Assembly: GCA_016710325.1 (NCBI GenBank)
Contig: JADJXK010000002.1
Span: 930,001 to 994,000 of the forward strand
Source of the DNA: Candidatus Leptofilum proximum
GTDB taxonomy: Bacteria > Chloroflexota > Anaerolineae > Promineifilales > Promineifilaceae
Direction: 5' to 3'
Length of the DNA: 64,000 nt
The notes under the pieces were generated by a model. It worked only from the letters and a program-made list of their open reading frames with translations, had not been told where the DNA came from and did not search any database. Numbering within the stretch: position 1 is the first letter of the stretch; every line of letters starts with the position of its first letter. The translations under genes and the position numbers were made by a program. Below, piece after piece: positions 41,206 through 49,518 of the stretch.

Positions 41206-43895
41206 GACTCTGGTGCGGCCTCTGACCTCCCGGGGTTGGCTTGAGGCAGCCGCATAAAAAAGACCGCTCCACCACCCGGTCGATTTTGCGCCCAAACACG
41301 GCCGTTGTGGGCCTCCACAATCCCGCGTGTAATCGATAACCCCAGCCCCGTGCCGCTAACGCCGCCAGGGTTCAACCGGAAAAACTTGTGAAAGATGTGT
41401 TCCAATTCGGCCTCGGGTATCCCAGGACCGCGATCTTTGACGGCAAGAATGACGTTTCCTTTTTCCTGGTAAGCCTCTACTTCAATCGACTCCTCTGGCA
41501 GCGCGTACTTCACGGCATTGTCCAGTAGATTCATCAGCGCCTGAATCATCAAGGTCAAATCGATGGCCACGTGCGGAAGGTTGTTGGGCAGGTTGTGCTT
41601 AACAATGCGTCCCTGAAGCCGGTAAGCCATTTGGGCCAGCGTCGCTCCCAACAGCTCCTGAACTTCATAGGGCTGGCAGCGTATTTTTAAGGCCCCGGAC
41701 TCCAGGCGCGTGATATCCAGCAAATTACCCACCAGCCGATTTAACCGCAGCGACTGCTCCCAGGCTGTCTGCACCAGATCAAGTCTGGCTTCTTCCGTGA
41801 GCAGATTGGCATCGTCCAGGATGCTGCTTAAGGCCCCGGTAATCGAGGCCAGCGGCGTGCGCAAATCGTGAGAGATAGAGTTGAGCAGCGTCGTCTGCAA
41901 TTTTTCGGTTTCTTCCAACAGTTTGGTCTGGCGCGCCTCTTCGGCGAGCTGGGCCTTCTCCAGCGCCAGGGCGGTTTGGCTGGCGATGGCGTTCAGCAGA
42001 TAACGCTGTTCGCTGGCAAATGAGTGCCGGTAGTCGTCTGAAACTTCCACAGATAACACGCCAATTACCCTGCCCGAAGTTTTCAGGGGCATGTAGTAAG
42101 CCGCCACGCCGTTTAACGTGTCGGTATGGCAGCCAGCGGGCTGCCCGTGGCGAAAGACCCAGTCAACAACTGCCAGACCTTCTGGTTCATGTTGGTAGAT
42201 GGCCGTACTGGCCTGCAATCTACAGCGCTCCCGGTTTTCATCGGCCAAAAAAATGGCAGATGGGCTGTGCAAGGTTGTCTCGATATGGGAAACGGCCGTG
42301 TCGGCAATATCGCCCAGGTTGGAAACGGTGGCCAGCCGCTGGCTCAATTCATAAAGGGCCGCGGTCTGGTTCTCGCGGCGGCGTGCCGACTGTGCCTGCT
42401 CCTGGGCGCGGGCCGCGAGCGAACTGATGACAACTCCTACCGCCAGCAAACCGCCAAAGGTGAGCAGGTATTCGGCGTCAGCCACGACAAAGGTGTAGTA
42501 GGGTGGCACAAAAACAATGTCAAAGGCAATCACACTGAGAAAAGAAGCCATGATCGCTGGCCAACGACCCAGCCAGACGGCCGTTACCATCACAACCACC
42601 AGGTAGAGCATCACCAGATTAGTAGGATTGATAAACGGCCGTAACGGCAAGCCCAGTAACGTCCCCAACAGCACCAAACCGGCACTCAGCAAATACCACT
42701 GCCAGGCAATTTGATGCGGCCCCGACCACAGCGGCGACGGTGGCGACGACAGTGGATCCGCCTTGTCGCTGATGACGTAAACATCCATGTCCTGGCTGTG
42801 GCGCAAAATCTGGTCGATGAGCGAGCCGCGCAGCCATTCATGCCAGCGCGGCCGCAGCGGCTTCCCGGCCACCAGCTTTGTCACGTTGCGGCTTAAAGCG
42901 TAGGTTGTCAGCGTCTCCGCCACCGAAGGGCCAGACAGCCGAACCGTCTGCGCCCCCAGCTCCTGCGCCAAACGCAGCGTCTGCGCCACCCGCTCTTCCT
43001 CCACTTCTGATAAACCAGTTCGGGCAGGCGCCTCCACGTAAGCCGCAATCCATTCGGCATCCAGTCGCCGCGCCAGCCGCCGCGTCGTGCGCACCAACCG
43101 CTCGCTCAAAGGGCTGGGACCCACACACACCAACAGCCGTTCGCCCGCAGGCCACGGCCCTGGAATAGCGTGGGACTGCATGTAGGAACGCATCTGTTCG
43201 TCAATGCGCTCGGCCGCCCGGCGCAAGGCCATTTCCCGCAAAGCCGTCAGATTCCCAGGACGAAAGAAGCGGCGCAGGGCATGTTCAGCTTGAGCCGGGA
43301 TGTATATTTTGCCCGCTTCCAACCGGGCCAACAGCTCATCAATCGGCAGGTCAATGAGCTCAATCTCGTGCGCTTCATCCAAAATATAGTCGGGAATAGT
43401 CTCGTGGACAATAATGCCCGTCACCTGGTTCACCACGTCATTCAGGCTTTCCAGGTGCTGAATATTTACCGTGGTATAGACATTGATACCGCTGTTGAGC
43501 AGCTCCTCAACATCTTGATAGCGGCGCGTGTGCCGCGAGCCTGGCACGTTGGTGTGGGCCAGCTCATCTACCAGGACGATTTGCGGCCGTCGCTCCAGTA
43601 TTCCATCGGGATCCATTTCGGTAAGGCGAATATCGCGGTAAACAATTTCGCGCCGCGGCAATATTTCCATGCCCTCTAGCAGCGCATCCGTTTCCGCCCG
43701 GCCGTGGGTTTCAATGTACCCCACAACAACATCATACCCTTCTTCGTGGCGCTGCCGGGCAGCTTCAAGCATGGCATACGTCTTGCCCACACCGGCAGCG
43801 TAACCAAGAAAAATTTTCAGCTTACCGCGTTTTTCCCAAACCTCTTCACGCTGAATCTGGCTAAGAAGTTGGTCAGGATCAGGTCGTTTGTTCAT
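41202..43895 (-). CDS. kdpD: KdpD potassium/turgor sensor kinase
   Basis: 897 residues, full-length KdpD. N-terminal KdpD domain with Walker A GYAAGVGKT (31-39) and LVDELAHTNVPGSRHTRRYQ, a Usp-like domain (~250-370), four membrane helices (DUF4118, ~400-500), a GAF-like domain, HisKA with His676 (SISHDLRTPLASITGAL) and an ATPase domain (NLLDNAVKYA, DRGPGIPE, GTGLGLSITRGI). It senses low K+ or ionic stress and phosphorylates KdpE. It follows kdpC by 136 bases containing palindrome copy E. Confidence 0.95.
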   Translation of the reverse strand: MNKRPDPDQLLSQIQREEVWEKRGKLKIFLGYAAGVGKTYAMLEAARQRHEEGYDVVVGYIETHGRAETDALLEGMEILPRREIVYRDIRLTEMDPDGILERRPQIVLVDELAHTNVPGSRHTRRYQDVEELLNSGINVYTTVNIQHLESLNDVVNQVTGIIVHETIPDYILDEAHEIELIDLPIDELLARLEAGKIYIPAQAEHALRRFFRPGNLTALREMALRRAAERIDEQMRSYMQSHAIPGPWPAGERLLVCVGPSPLSERLVRTTRRLARRLDAEWIAAYVEAPARTGLSEVEEERVAQTLRLAQELGAQTVRLSGPSVAETLTTYALSRNVTKLVAGKPLRPRWHEWLRGSLIDQILRHSQDMDVYVISDKADPLSSPPSPLWSGPHQIAWQWYLLSAGLVLLGTLLGLPLRPFINPTNLVMLYLVVVMVTAVWLGRWPAIMASFLSVIAFDIVFVPPYYTFVVADAEYLLTFGGLLAVGVVISSLAARAQEQAQSARRRENQTAALYELSQRLATVSNLGDIADTAVSHIETTLHSPSAIFLADENRERCRLQASTAIYQHEPEGLAVVDWVFRHGQPAGCHTDTLNGVAAYYMPLKTSGRVIGVLSVEVSDDYRHSFASEQRYLLNAIASQTALALEKAQLAEEARQTKLLEETEKLQTTLLNSISHDLRTPLASITGALSSILDDANLLTEEARLDLVQTAWEQSLRLNRLVGNLLDITRLESGALKIRCQPYEVQELLGATLAQMAYRLQGRIVKHNLPNNLPHVAIDLTLMIQALMNLLDNAVKYALPEESIEVEAYQEKGNVILAVKDRGPGIPEAELEHIFHKFFRLNPGGVSGTGLGLSITRGIVEAHNGRVWAQNRPGGGAVFFMRLPQANPGRSEAAPES

Positions 43896-43914
43896 AGAAC
43901 ACAGTTAATTTTCC

Positions 43915-44022
43915 CGGGTCTTCAGGAATTCAGGGGGTTTAAAATCCGTGATGCGTGAAACGTGACCAGAGAGACATCACGCTTCACGTTTCACGCCAAA
44001 CCCCACGAAATCCCAAAGAGCC
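43915..44022. repeat. GTGAAAC-type dispersed palindrome, copy E
   Basis: CGGGTCTTCAGGAATTCAGG flank, then GTGATGC, GTGAAAC, GTGACCA, AGAGAGACAT loop, CACGCTT, CACGTTT, CACGCC, and a right flank ending GAAATCCCAAAGAGCC. Both flanks match copy A in the opposite orientation. It begins 10 bases downstream of the kdpC stop codon. Confidence 0.8.
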
Positions 44023-44031
44023 ATTTTTCCT

Positions 44032-44625
44032 TTAGGAGTCACCAGCCGCCAAAACATCCAGCGCCAGGTTTAAACGAAGGACATGAACCCGCGGCTCACC
44101 CAACAGGCCAAAGATGCGTGGCTCAGTGTATTCGTTCACCAGGTTGCGGACAACGGCCGCATCCATCCCCCTCACCTCAGCCACCCGTCCCACCTGGTAC
44201 TCCGCCGCCGCCAGGCTGATGTGCGGGTCCAGGCCGCTGGCGGATGCCGTGACCAGGTCCACCGGAATGGGCAGCGGGTTGGTGGGATCAGCGGTTTGCA
44301 AGACCGCGATTCGGGCGGCCACCCGTTCTGTCAACGCCGGGTTGCTTGGGGCAGTCGTAGAACCAGCCGAGGCCGCCGCATTGTAGGGCGATGGCTGCGT
44401 CAGGGACGGCCGTCCCCAAAAGTAGGCCGGGTCATCAAACGGCTGGCCGATAAGTTCCGACCCCACAATGACGCCGTCTTGCTCAAGCAGGCTGCCATTG
44501 GCCTGGTGAGGAAAGAGGGTTTGGGCAACGGCCGTTACCAGCAGCGGATAAATCACCCCGGTCAGCAGGGTAAATCCCCCCAAAAACACCAGTGCCCCTC
44601 GCAAATAGCGTAATAATAGTCTCAT
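44032..44625 (-). CDS. kdpC: Potassium-transporting ATPase subunit C
   Basis: 197 residues, full-length KdpC. One N-terminal membrane helix (ALVFLGGFTLLTGVIYPLLV) and an external domain with GSELIGQPFDDPAYFWGRPS, DLVTASASGLDPHISLAAAE and NEYTEPRIFGLLGEPRVHVL. It supports ATP binding and assembly of KdpFABC. It follows kdpB by 114 bases carrying the GGTAATC palindrome. Confidence 0.96.
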   Translation of the reverse strand: MRLLLRYLRGALVFLGGFTLLTGVIYPLLVTAVAQTLFPHQANGSLLEQDGVIVGSELIGQPFDDPAYFWGRPSLTQPSPYNAAASAGSTTAPSNPALTERVAARIAVLQTADPTNPLPIPVDLVTASASGLDPHISLAAAEYQVGRVAEVRGMDAAVVRNLVNEYTEPRIFGLLGEPRVHVLRLNLALDVLAAGDS

Positions 44626-44645
44626 GAGTCACTCTCTTATTATGG

Positions 44646-44735
44646 TAATCGGTAATCCGTTATCCGTAAGCGGTAATCCATTCACTGATTACCGCTTACC
44701 GTTCACCGCTTACCGTTCACCGTTCACCGCTTACC
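44646..44735. repeat. GGTAATC-type tandem-arm palindrome between kdpB and kdpC
   Basis: Left arm of 7-mers GGTAATC, GGTAATC, CGTTATC, CGTAAGC, GGTAATC; right arm GATTACC, GCTTACC, GTTCACC, GCTTACC, GTTCACC, GTTCACC, GCTTACC. It lies 5 bases after the kdpB stop codon inside the operon, so it may lower kdpC expression or protect the upstream mRNA end. Confidence 0.9.
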
Positions 44736-44739
44736 TTCC

Positions 44740-46794
44740 TCAAACCAATCCCAGGGCAACCAGGATCAGATCAATCAACTTAATGCCCACAAATGGGGCC
44801 ACCAGCCCGCCCAGGCCATAAATCAGCAGATTGTCGCGCAGCAGCCGCGCCGCGGGCAGCGGTCGGTAAGGCACGCCGCGCAGGGCCAGCGGCACCAGGG
44901 CAATGATCACCAGGGCGTTAAAAATGACGGCCGACAAAATGGCGCTTTGCGGTGTGGCCAGGCCCATAAAATTCAAGGCACTCAGGGCCGGATAGGTGGC
45001 TGCAAACGCCGCCGGAATGATGGCAAAATATTTCGCCACGTCATTGGCCACGCTGAAGGTAGTTAGTGCCCCGCGGGTCATCAACAGCTGCTTGCCAATT
45101 TCCACGATTTCAATCAGCTTGGTCGGGTCGCTGTCCAAGTCGACCATGTTAGCCGCCTCGCGGGCGGGCTGCGTGCCGCTGTTCATGGCCACAGCTACGT
45201 CGGCCTGGGCCAGGGCTGGCGCGTCGTTGGTGCCGTCGCCAGTCATGGCCACCAGCCGCCCCTCAGCCTGATATTGGCGGATAAGTTTGAGCTTGGCTTC
45301 AGGTGTTGCCTCGGCCAGAAAGTCATCCACGCCCGCTTCGGCAGCGATGGCGGTGGCCGTCAGCGGGTTGTCGCCAGTGATCATCACCGTTTTAATGCCC
45401 ATCGCCCGCATTTGCCGGAAGCGCTCCTTCATGCCCGGTTTCACCACGTCCTTCAGGTGCACCACGCCGATGGCCCGGCCGTTGCGAGCTACCGCCAGCG
45501 GGGTGCCCCCCGTACGCGCAATGGTTTCAACGGCCGTTTGCAGCGCCCCCGGTATCGTTCCCCCGTGTTCCCGCACGTGCTGCATGATGGTATCTGGCGC
45601 GCCCTTTCGGACCGAGTCGCCGTTCAGATTGATGCCGCTCATGCGCGTCTGGGCGGTGAAGGGGATAAATTCGGCCGATTGTGTGGGGTGGCCATTTGGT
45701 TTCAGGTCAAACTCCTTTTCAGCCAGGGCCACGATGCTGCGCCCTTCCGGGGTTTCATCGGCCAGCGAGGCCAGCTGCGTCAGCCGGGCTAATTCCTGTT
45801 TGCGCACGCCGCCCACCGGCACAAATTCCACCGCTTGCCGGTTACCCAGGGTAATGGTGCCGGTCTTATCCAGCAGGAGCACATCCACGTCCCCGGCCGC
45901 TTCCACCGCCCGGCCAGACATGGCCAGCACGTTGCGCCGGATCAGCCGGTCCATCCCGGCAATGCCGATGGCATTCAGCAGCCCGCCAATGGTCGTGGGA
46001 ATGAGGCAAACCAGCAGGGCGACGAGGACGGTGACGGTGACGGCCGTTCCCTGCCCCGCCGCCTGCACGCTGTAAATTGAAAACGGCAGCAGCGTGGCCA
46101 CCACTACCAGAAAGACGATGGTGAACCCGGCCAGCAAAATCGTAAGGGCGATTTCGTTGGGCGTCTTTTGCCGCTTGGCCCCTTCCACCAGGCTGATCAT
46201 CCGGTCCAGAAAACCTTCACCGGGATTGCTGGTAATCTTCACCACCAGCCAGTCGGAAATAACCCGCGTACCGCCGGTGACGGCGCTGCGGTCGCCGCCC
46301 GACTCGCGGATAACCGGCGCACTCTCACCGGTTACGGCGCTTTCATCAACGGCGGCAATCCCCATGACCACCTCGCCATCAGCGGGGATAATGTCGCCCG
46401 CTTCCACCAGGACCAGGTCGCCCTGGCGTAGTTCCGTTGAGGCCACAATTTGCTTGAGGGCTTTGGGATCCACCGCTGCCAGCTTTTTGGCCGGGGTTTC
46501 GGTCCGGGTGCGGCGCAGCGCATCGGCCTGGGCTTTGCCCCGTCCTTCGGCCAATGCTTCGGCAAAGTTGGCAAAAAGCACAGTAAACCAGAGCCAGGCA
46601 GCGATGGTTCCGGTAAAGGCAGGATCGTCGTCAACCGCCGCAACGCCAAACAGGGCGAGGACAAACAAAAATGTTAGCAGCAAACTGCCAATTTCCACAA
46701 CAAACATCACCGGGTTGCGCACCAAGTGGCGCGGATTTAGCTTGACAAAGGCATCGCCCAAGGCACGGCGGTACAGTTTTTGATTGTTGTTCAT
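44740..46794 (-). CDS. kdpB: Potassium-transporting ATPase subunit B
   Basis: 684 residues, a class IA P-type ATPase. Phosphorylated Asp309 in LLDKTGTITLGN, actuator loop AVTGESAPVIRESGGD, nucleotide-binding segment KGAPDTIMQHV, and hinge MTGDGTNDAPALAQADVAVA. About seven membrane helices. It provides ATP-driven energy for K+ entry through KdpA. The gap to kdpA is 10 bases. Confidence 0.97.
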   Translation of the reverse strand: MNNNQKLYRRALGDAFVKLNPRHLVRNPVMFVVEIGSLLLTFLFVLALFGVAAVDDDPAFTGTIAAWLWFTVLFANFAEALAEGRGKAQADALRRTRTETPAKKLAAVDPKALKQIVASTELRQGDLVLVEAGDIIPADGEVVMGIAAVDESAVTGESAPVIRESGGDRSAVTGGTRVISDWLVVKITSNPGEGFLDRMISLVEGAKRQKTPNEIALTILLAGFTIVFLVVVATLLPFSIYSVQAAGQGTAVTVTVLVALLVCLIPTTIGGLLNAIGIAGMDRLIRRNVLAMSGRAVEAAGDVDVLLLDKTGTITLGNRQAVEFVPVGGVRKQELARLTQLASLADETPEGRSIVALAEKEFDLKPNGHPTQSAEFIPFTAQTRMSGINLNGDSVRKGAPDTIMQHVREHGGTIPGALQTAVETIARTGGTPLAVARNGRAIGVVHLKDVVKPGMKERFRQMRAMGIKTVMITGDNPLTATAIAAEAGVDDFLAEATPEAKLKLIRQYQAEGRLVAMTGDGTNDAPALAQADVAVAMNSGTQPAREAANMVDLDSDPTKLIEIVEIGKQLLMTRGALTTFSVANDVAKYFAIIPAAFAATYPALSALNFMGLATPQSAILSAVIFNALVIIALVPLALRGVPYRPLPAARLLRDNLLIYGLGGLVAPFVGIKLIDLILVALGLV

Positions 46795-46804
46795 AAAAAC
46801 TCAC

Positions 46805-48532
46805 CTACAACAGCAGCTGTTCGACGATTGGCCCCAGGGCCAACGCCGGTAAAAAAGCCAGCGCCCCAACCAGCAGCACGATGGCAATCAGCCAGCCAAC
46901 GAAGAGCGGCGAATCGGTGGGCAGTGTGCCGGCGCTGGCGGGCACGGTTTGCTTGCGCGCCAGCGACCCGGCAATGGCCAGAACCGGGATCATGAGCCAG
47001 TAGCGGGCCATGAGCATGGCCAACGCGCCGCTTATGGGGTAGAAGGGATGGCTGCCGTTGATCCCGGCAAAGGCGCTGCCGTTGTTGTTGCCCTGGGAAC
47101 TGAAGGCATACAGAATCTGGCTGAAGCCATGAGGTCCGGGATTGGTCGCCCCGCTTTGGCCGCCCTCGATAACGACAGCAACGGCCGTTCCCAACAACAC
47201 CACCAGCGGTGGAATGAGGATAATCAGCGTGGCCATCTTCATCTCAAACACCTCGATTTTCTTGCCGAAGTATTCCGGCGTGCGTCCCACCATCAGCCCG
47301 GCCACAAACACAGCCACGATGGCAAAGGCCAGCAGGCCATACAGCCCAGAGCCCACCCCGCCGAAGATGACTTCACCTAACTGCATCAGCAGCAGCGGAG
47401 CCAGCCCGCCCAGTGGCGTATACGCATCGTGCATAGAATTGACGGAGCCGTTGGAAGCGGCCGTTGTCGCCGTGGCCCAGAGAGCGGAGTTAACGATGCC
47501 CAAACGCGCCTCTTTGCCCTCCATGTTGCCGCCGGGCTGCGCGGCACTGGCCGCCTGCTCCACCCCCAGCGCGGCCAACCGGGGATTGCCTTGCTGTTCA
47601 GCGTAAACGGCCGTCCCCAAAAAACCCACAAAAATAATGACCATCACCGCCAGCAGGGCATGGCCCTGCCGTCGGCTGCCAACCAATTCGCCAAAGGTAA
47701 AACAAAGCGCCGCCGGAATCAGCAGGATGGCCAGCATTTGCCCCAGGTTGCTGAGCGGCGTTGGGTTTTCCAGGGGATGGGCGGAGTTGACGTTGAAGAA
47801 GCCGCCGCCGTTGGTGCCCAGCTGTTTAATGGCCACCTGCGAGGCAGCCGGACCGCGGGCAATCGTTTGGGTGCTCACGGCTGTGCCCTCAGCGGCGGTT
47901 ACATCGAGCAGGACGGCCGTTTCTGCCCCGGCAAACGTCTGCACTACCCCTTGCGACACCAGGAAAATGGCCAGGACGAAGGCCAGCGGCAGCAGGATGT
48001 AGAGCACACTGCGGCTCATATCCACCCAAAAGCTGCCCAGCTTGTCGGTGCGCTGGCGGCTCAGGCCGCGAATGAGGGCCACCAACACCGCCATGCCGCT
48101 GGCCGCCGAAAGAAAGTTTTGCACCGCCAGCCCCAGCATTTGTGAGAGGTAGCTCAGGGTAGTTTCGCCGCTGTAGAACTGCCAATTGGTGTTGGAGGCG
48201 AAGGAAACGGCCGTATTAAAAGCGAGTTCGGGGGAAACGGCCGTTAGCCCATCGGGGTTGAGCGGCAGCCAGGCCTGCCAACGCAGCAGCAAATAAACCA
48301 CCAGGAATCCGGCGGCGTTAAACAGCAGCAATGCCAGGGCATACTGCTGCCAGGTCATTTCCTGGTTTTCGTCTATTCCAGCCAGACGGTAAAAGAGGCG
48401 TTCCAGGGGGCGGAACGGCCGTAGCAGCCAAAGCTGTTCTCCCTGGTAGATGCGGGCCATAGCCACACCTAACGGCCAGGCCAGCAGCAAAAGCAGCACC
48501 AGATAAATTGAAATTTGCATCAAGGCATTCAT
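46805..48532 (-). CDS. kdpA: Potassium-transporting ATPase subunit A
   Basis: 575 residues of the superfamily of K+ transporters, with four pore repeats whose filter regions include SNTNWQFYSGE and LGTNGGGFFNVNSAHPLENP. About ten membrane helices. It forms the high-affinity K+ path of KdpFABC. The ATG at 48532 lies two bases after the kdpF stop codon, with GGAG inside the end of kdpF as the likely SD sequence; a GTG at 48544 is an alternative. Confidence 0.97.
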   Translation of the reverse strand: MNALMQISIYLVLLLLLAWPLGVAMARIYQGEQLWLLRPFRPLERLFYRLAGIDENQEMTWQQYALALLLFNAAGFLVVYLLLRWQAWLPLNPDGLTAVSPELAFNTAVSFASNTNWQFYSGETTLSYLSQMLGLAVQNFLSAASGMAVLVALIRGLSRQRTDKLGSFWVDMSRSVLYILLPLAFVLAIFLVSQGVVQTFAGAETAVLLDVTAAEGTAVSTQTIARGPAASQVAIKQLGTNGGGFFNVNSAHPLENPTPLSNLGQMLAILLIPAALCFTFGELVGSRRQGHALLAVMVIIFVGFLGTAVYAEQQGNPRLAALGVEQAASAAQPGGNMEGKEARLGIVNSALWATATTAASNGSVNSMHDAYTPLGGLAPLLLMQLGEVIFGGVGSGLYGLLAFAIVAVFVAGLMVGRTPEYFGKKIEVFEMKMATLIILIPPLVVLLGTAVAVVIEGGQSGATNPGPHGFSQILYAFSSQGNNNGSAFAGINGSHPFYPISGALAMLMARYWLMIPVLAIAGSLARKQTVPASAGTLPTDSPLFVGWLIAIVLLVGALAFLPALALGPIVEQLLL

Positions 48533-48534
48533 CG

Positions 48535-48624
48535 TTAAAACCACTCCGGTTTGACCAGGGCGACAAACAGGTAAATTAACAAGATCAGGGCCAGAACGGC
48601 CGAGATTCCATACAACCAGATCAT
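48535..48624 (-). CDS. kdpF: Potassium-transporting ATPase subunit F
   Basis: 29 residues, MIWLYGISAVLALILLIYLF then VALVKPEWF: a single membrane helix ending in the KPE(W/K)F tail typical of KdpF, which stabilises the complex. AGGAGCAGAATC precedes the ATG. Its ATG overlaps the stop codon of the small upstream ORF and its stop codon precedes kdpA by two bases. Confidence 0.93.
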   Translation of the reverse strand: MIWLYGISAVLALILLIYLFVALVKPEWF

Positions 48625-48722
48625 GATTCTGCTCCTGACAGCTTGCTTAAAGCGACGATCAAGCCTGCGCTGCCCACAAAGAAAACGGCCGTCAGCAGCA
48701 GCAAAATAAAGTCCATCGACAT
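48621..48722 (-). CDS. 33-residue membrane protein upstream of kdpF
   Basis: MSMDFILLLLTAVFFVGSAG then LIVALSKLSGAES: one hydrophobic helix with a short polar tail. AAGGAGGCAGTTG is a strong SD sequence, and the TGA overlaps the kdpF ATG (ATGA), so it is probably a real, coupled cistron and the first of the kdp operon. Similar tiny ORFs precede kdpF in some other bacteria, by my recollection. Function unknown; perhaps a further accessory helix of the pump. Confidence 0.75.
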   Translation of the reverse strand: MSMDFILLLLTAVFFVGSAGLIVALSKLSGAES

Positions 48723-48775
48723 CAACTGCCTCCTTTCAGCAGAATTGAAATTCGCTTCGAATATAGCGGGAAAGG

Positions 48776-48826
48776 CATCAAGGAAAGGTTTAGGATATGT
48801 TTAGGGATGTAGAGAAAGCATCAAGA
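48776..48826 (-). promoter_or_regulatory. Repeats upstream of the kdp operon (possible KdpE operator)
   Basis: GGTTTAGGATATGTTTAGGGA (48787-48807) holds GTTTAGG twice at 11-bp spacing, about one helical turn, and GCATCAAG flanks it on both sides (48776-48783 and about 48819-48826). TATATT, on the minus strand near 48765, may be the -10 box. Tandem sites one turn apart are typical of OmpR-family regulators. Confidence 0.45.
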
Positions 48827-49324
48827 CAGGTGTTGTTCCAGCAAGTGGGCCATGTCGTTTTGCAGCGTAATGGGCGGCGTCCAGACAAGGGAGGGTTTGA
48901 GGTCGTTTAGGGGGAAAAACAACTGCTGCTGCCGACCCAGCCGAAGGCGCAGCCACCGCTGCCGGAACTCCTGCCAGTAGGGAAAAGCTGAAGGAGGGAT
49001 GTGGGCGATAACGGCCGTTGCCTTCAGCTGAGCCGCCGCGTCGACAATTCCTGGCCAGTAATTAGCGTATTGAAACAGCTGAACGTTTACTGAGACACCG
49101 TAATCTTCGGCCGTTGCCACCATTTCTTCCAATTCGAGAGCATCTTCAGCGGCAAAATCTAGATAACCTGTTTCTGTGCCCAACAACGCCGGATGCCGTA
49201 CCGGAATCATTTTTAATAGCAGCACTTCGATATCACCGCGCCGCGACATGGCGCAGACTAGATGCAGCGCAGCCAATGTCCAGGCTTTATTACCCATAAT
49301 AATCATCAGTCGAAACTTTTTCAT
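48821..49324 (-). CDS. Usp-like protein, paralog 1 of the potassium island
   Basis: 167 residues of alpha/beta fold: MKKFRLMIIMGNKAWTLAAL at the first strand and helix, EVLLLKMIPVRHPALLGTET, then ATAVIAHIPPSAFPYW and a C-terminal beta region. It shares clear stretches with the 179-residue protein at 51493 (ALHL.CAMSRR, KM.PVRHPALLGTE, ATAEDYGV, YANYW). It looks like a divergent universal stress protein; no complete ATP-binding GxxGxxxxx(S/T) loop is visible. AGGAGCTGTTT precedes the ATG. It lies between kimA and the kdp operon, so a role in K+ signalling is inferred. Confidence 0.7.
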   Translation of the reverse strand: MKKFRLMIIMGNKAWTLAALHLVCAMSRRGDIEVLLLKMIPVRHPALLGTETGYLDFAAEDALELEEMVATAEDYGVSVNVQLFQYANYWPGIVDAAAQLKATAVIAHIPPSAFPYWQEFRQRWLRLRLGRQQQLFFPLNDLKPSLVWTPPITLQNDMAHLLEQHLS

Positions 49325-49407
49325 AAACAGCTCCTATTTGCCTGGTTCAGACCATGGCGGCAAGACAAATCGCATGGGGAACGACTAACAGGAGCTTACA
49401 AGAAATG

Positions 49408-49489
49408 AAATTAAGTTTGTGTATAGACTGTCAATAAAGGTGACAAATCTGGATCAAGTTTTGTACCCAGAGGTTAAGATTCTGTAAGG
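49408..49489 (-). promoter_or_regulatory. TTAAG repeats upstream of Usp paralog 1
   Basis: Three similar words on the plus strand: AAATTAAGTTTGTGTATAG (49408-49426), GGATCAAGTTTTGTACC (49451-49467) and AGGTTAAGATTCTGTAAGG (49471-49489). The first shares ATTAAGTTTGT with the site at 52142. No open frame is present in the 194-base gap. Confidence 0.45.
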
Positions 49490-49518
49490 ACCATCCGCGC
49501 AAAATGGGTGACAGCAGG

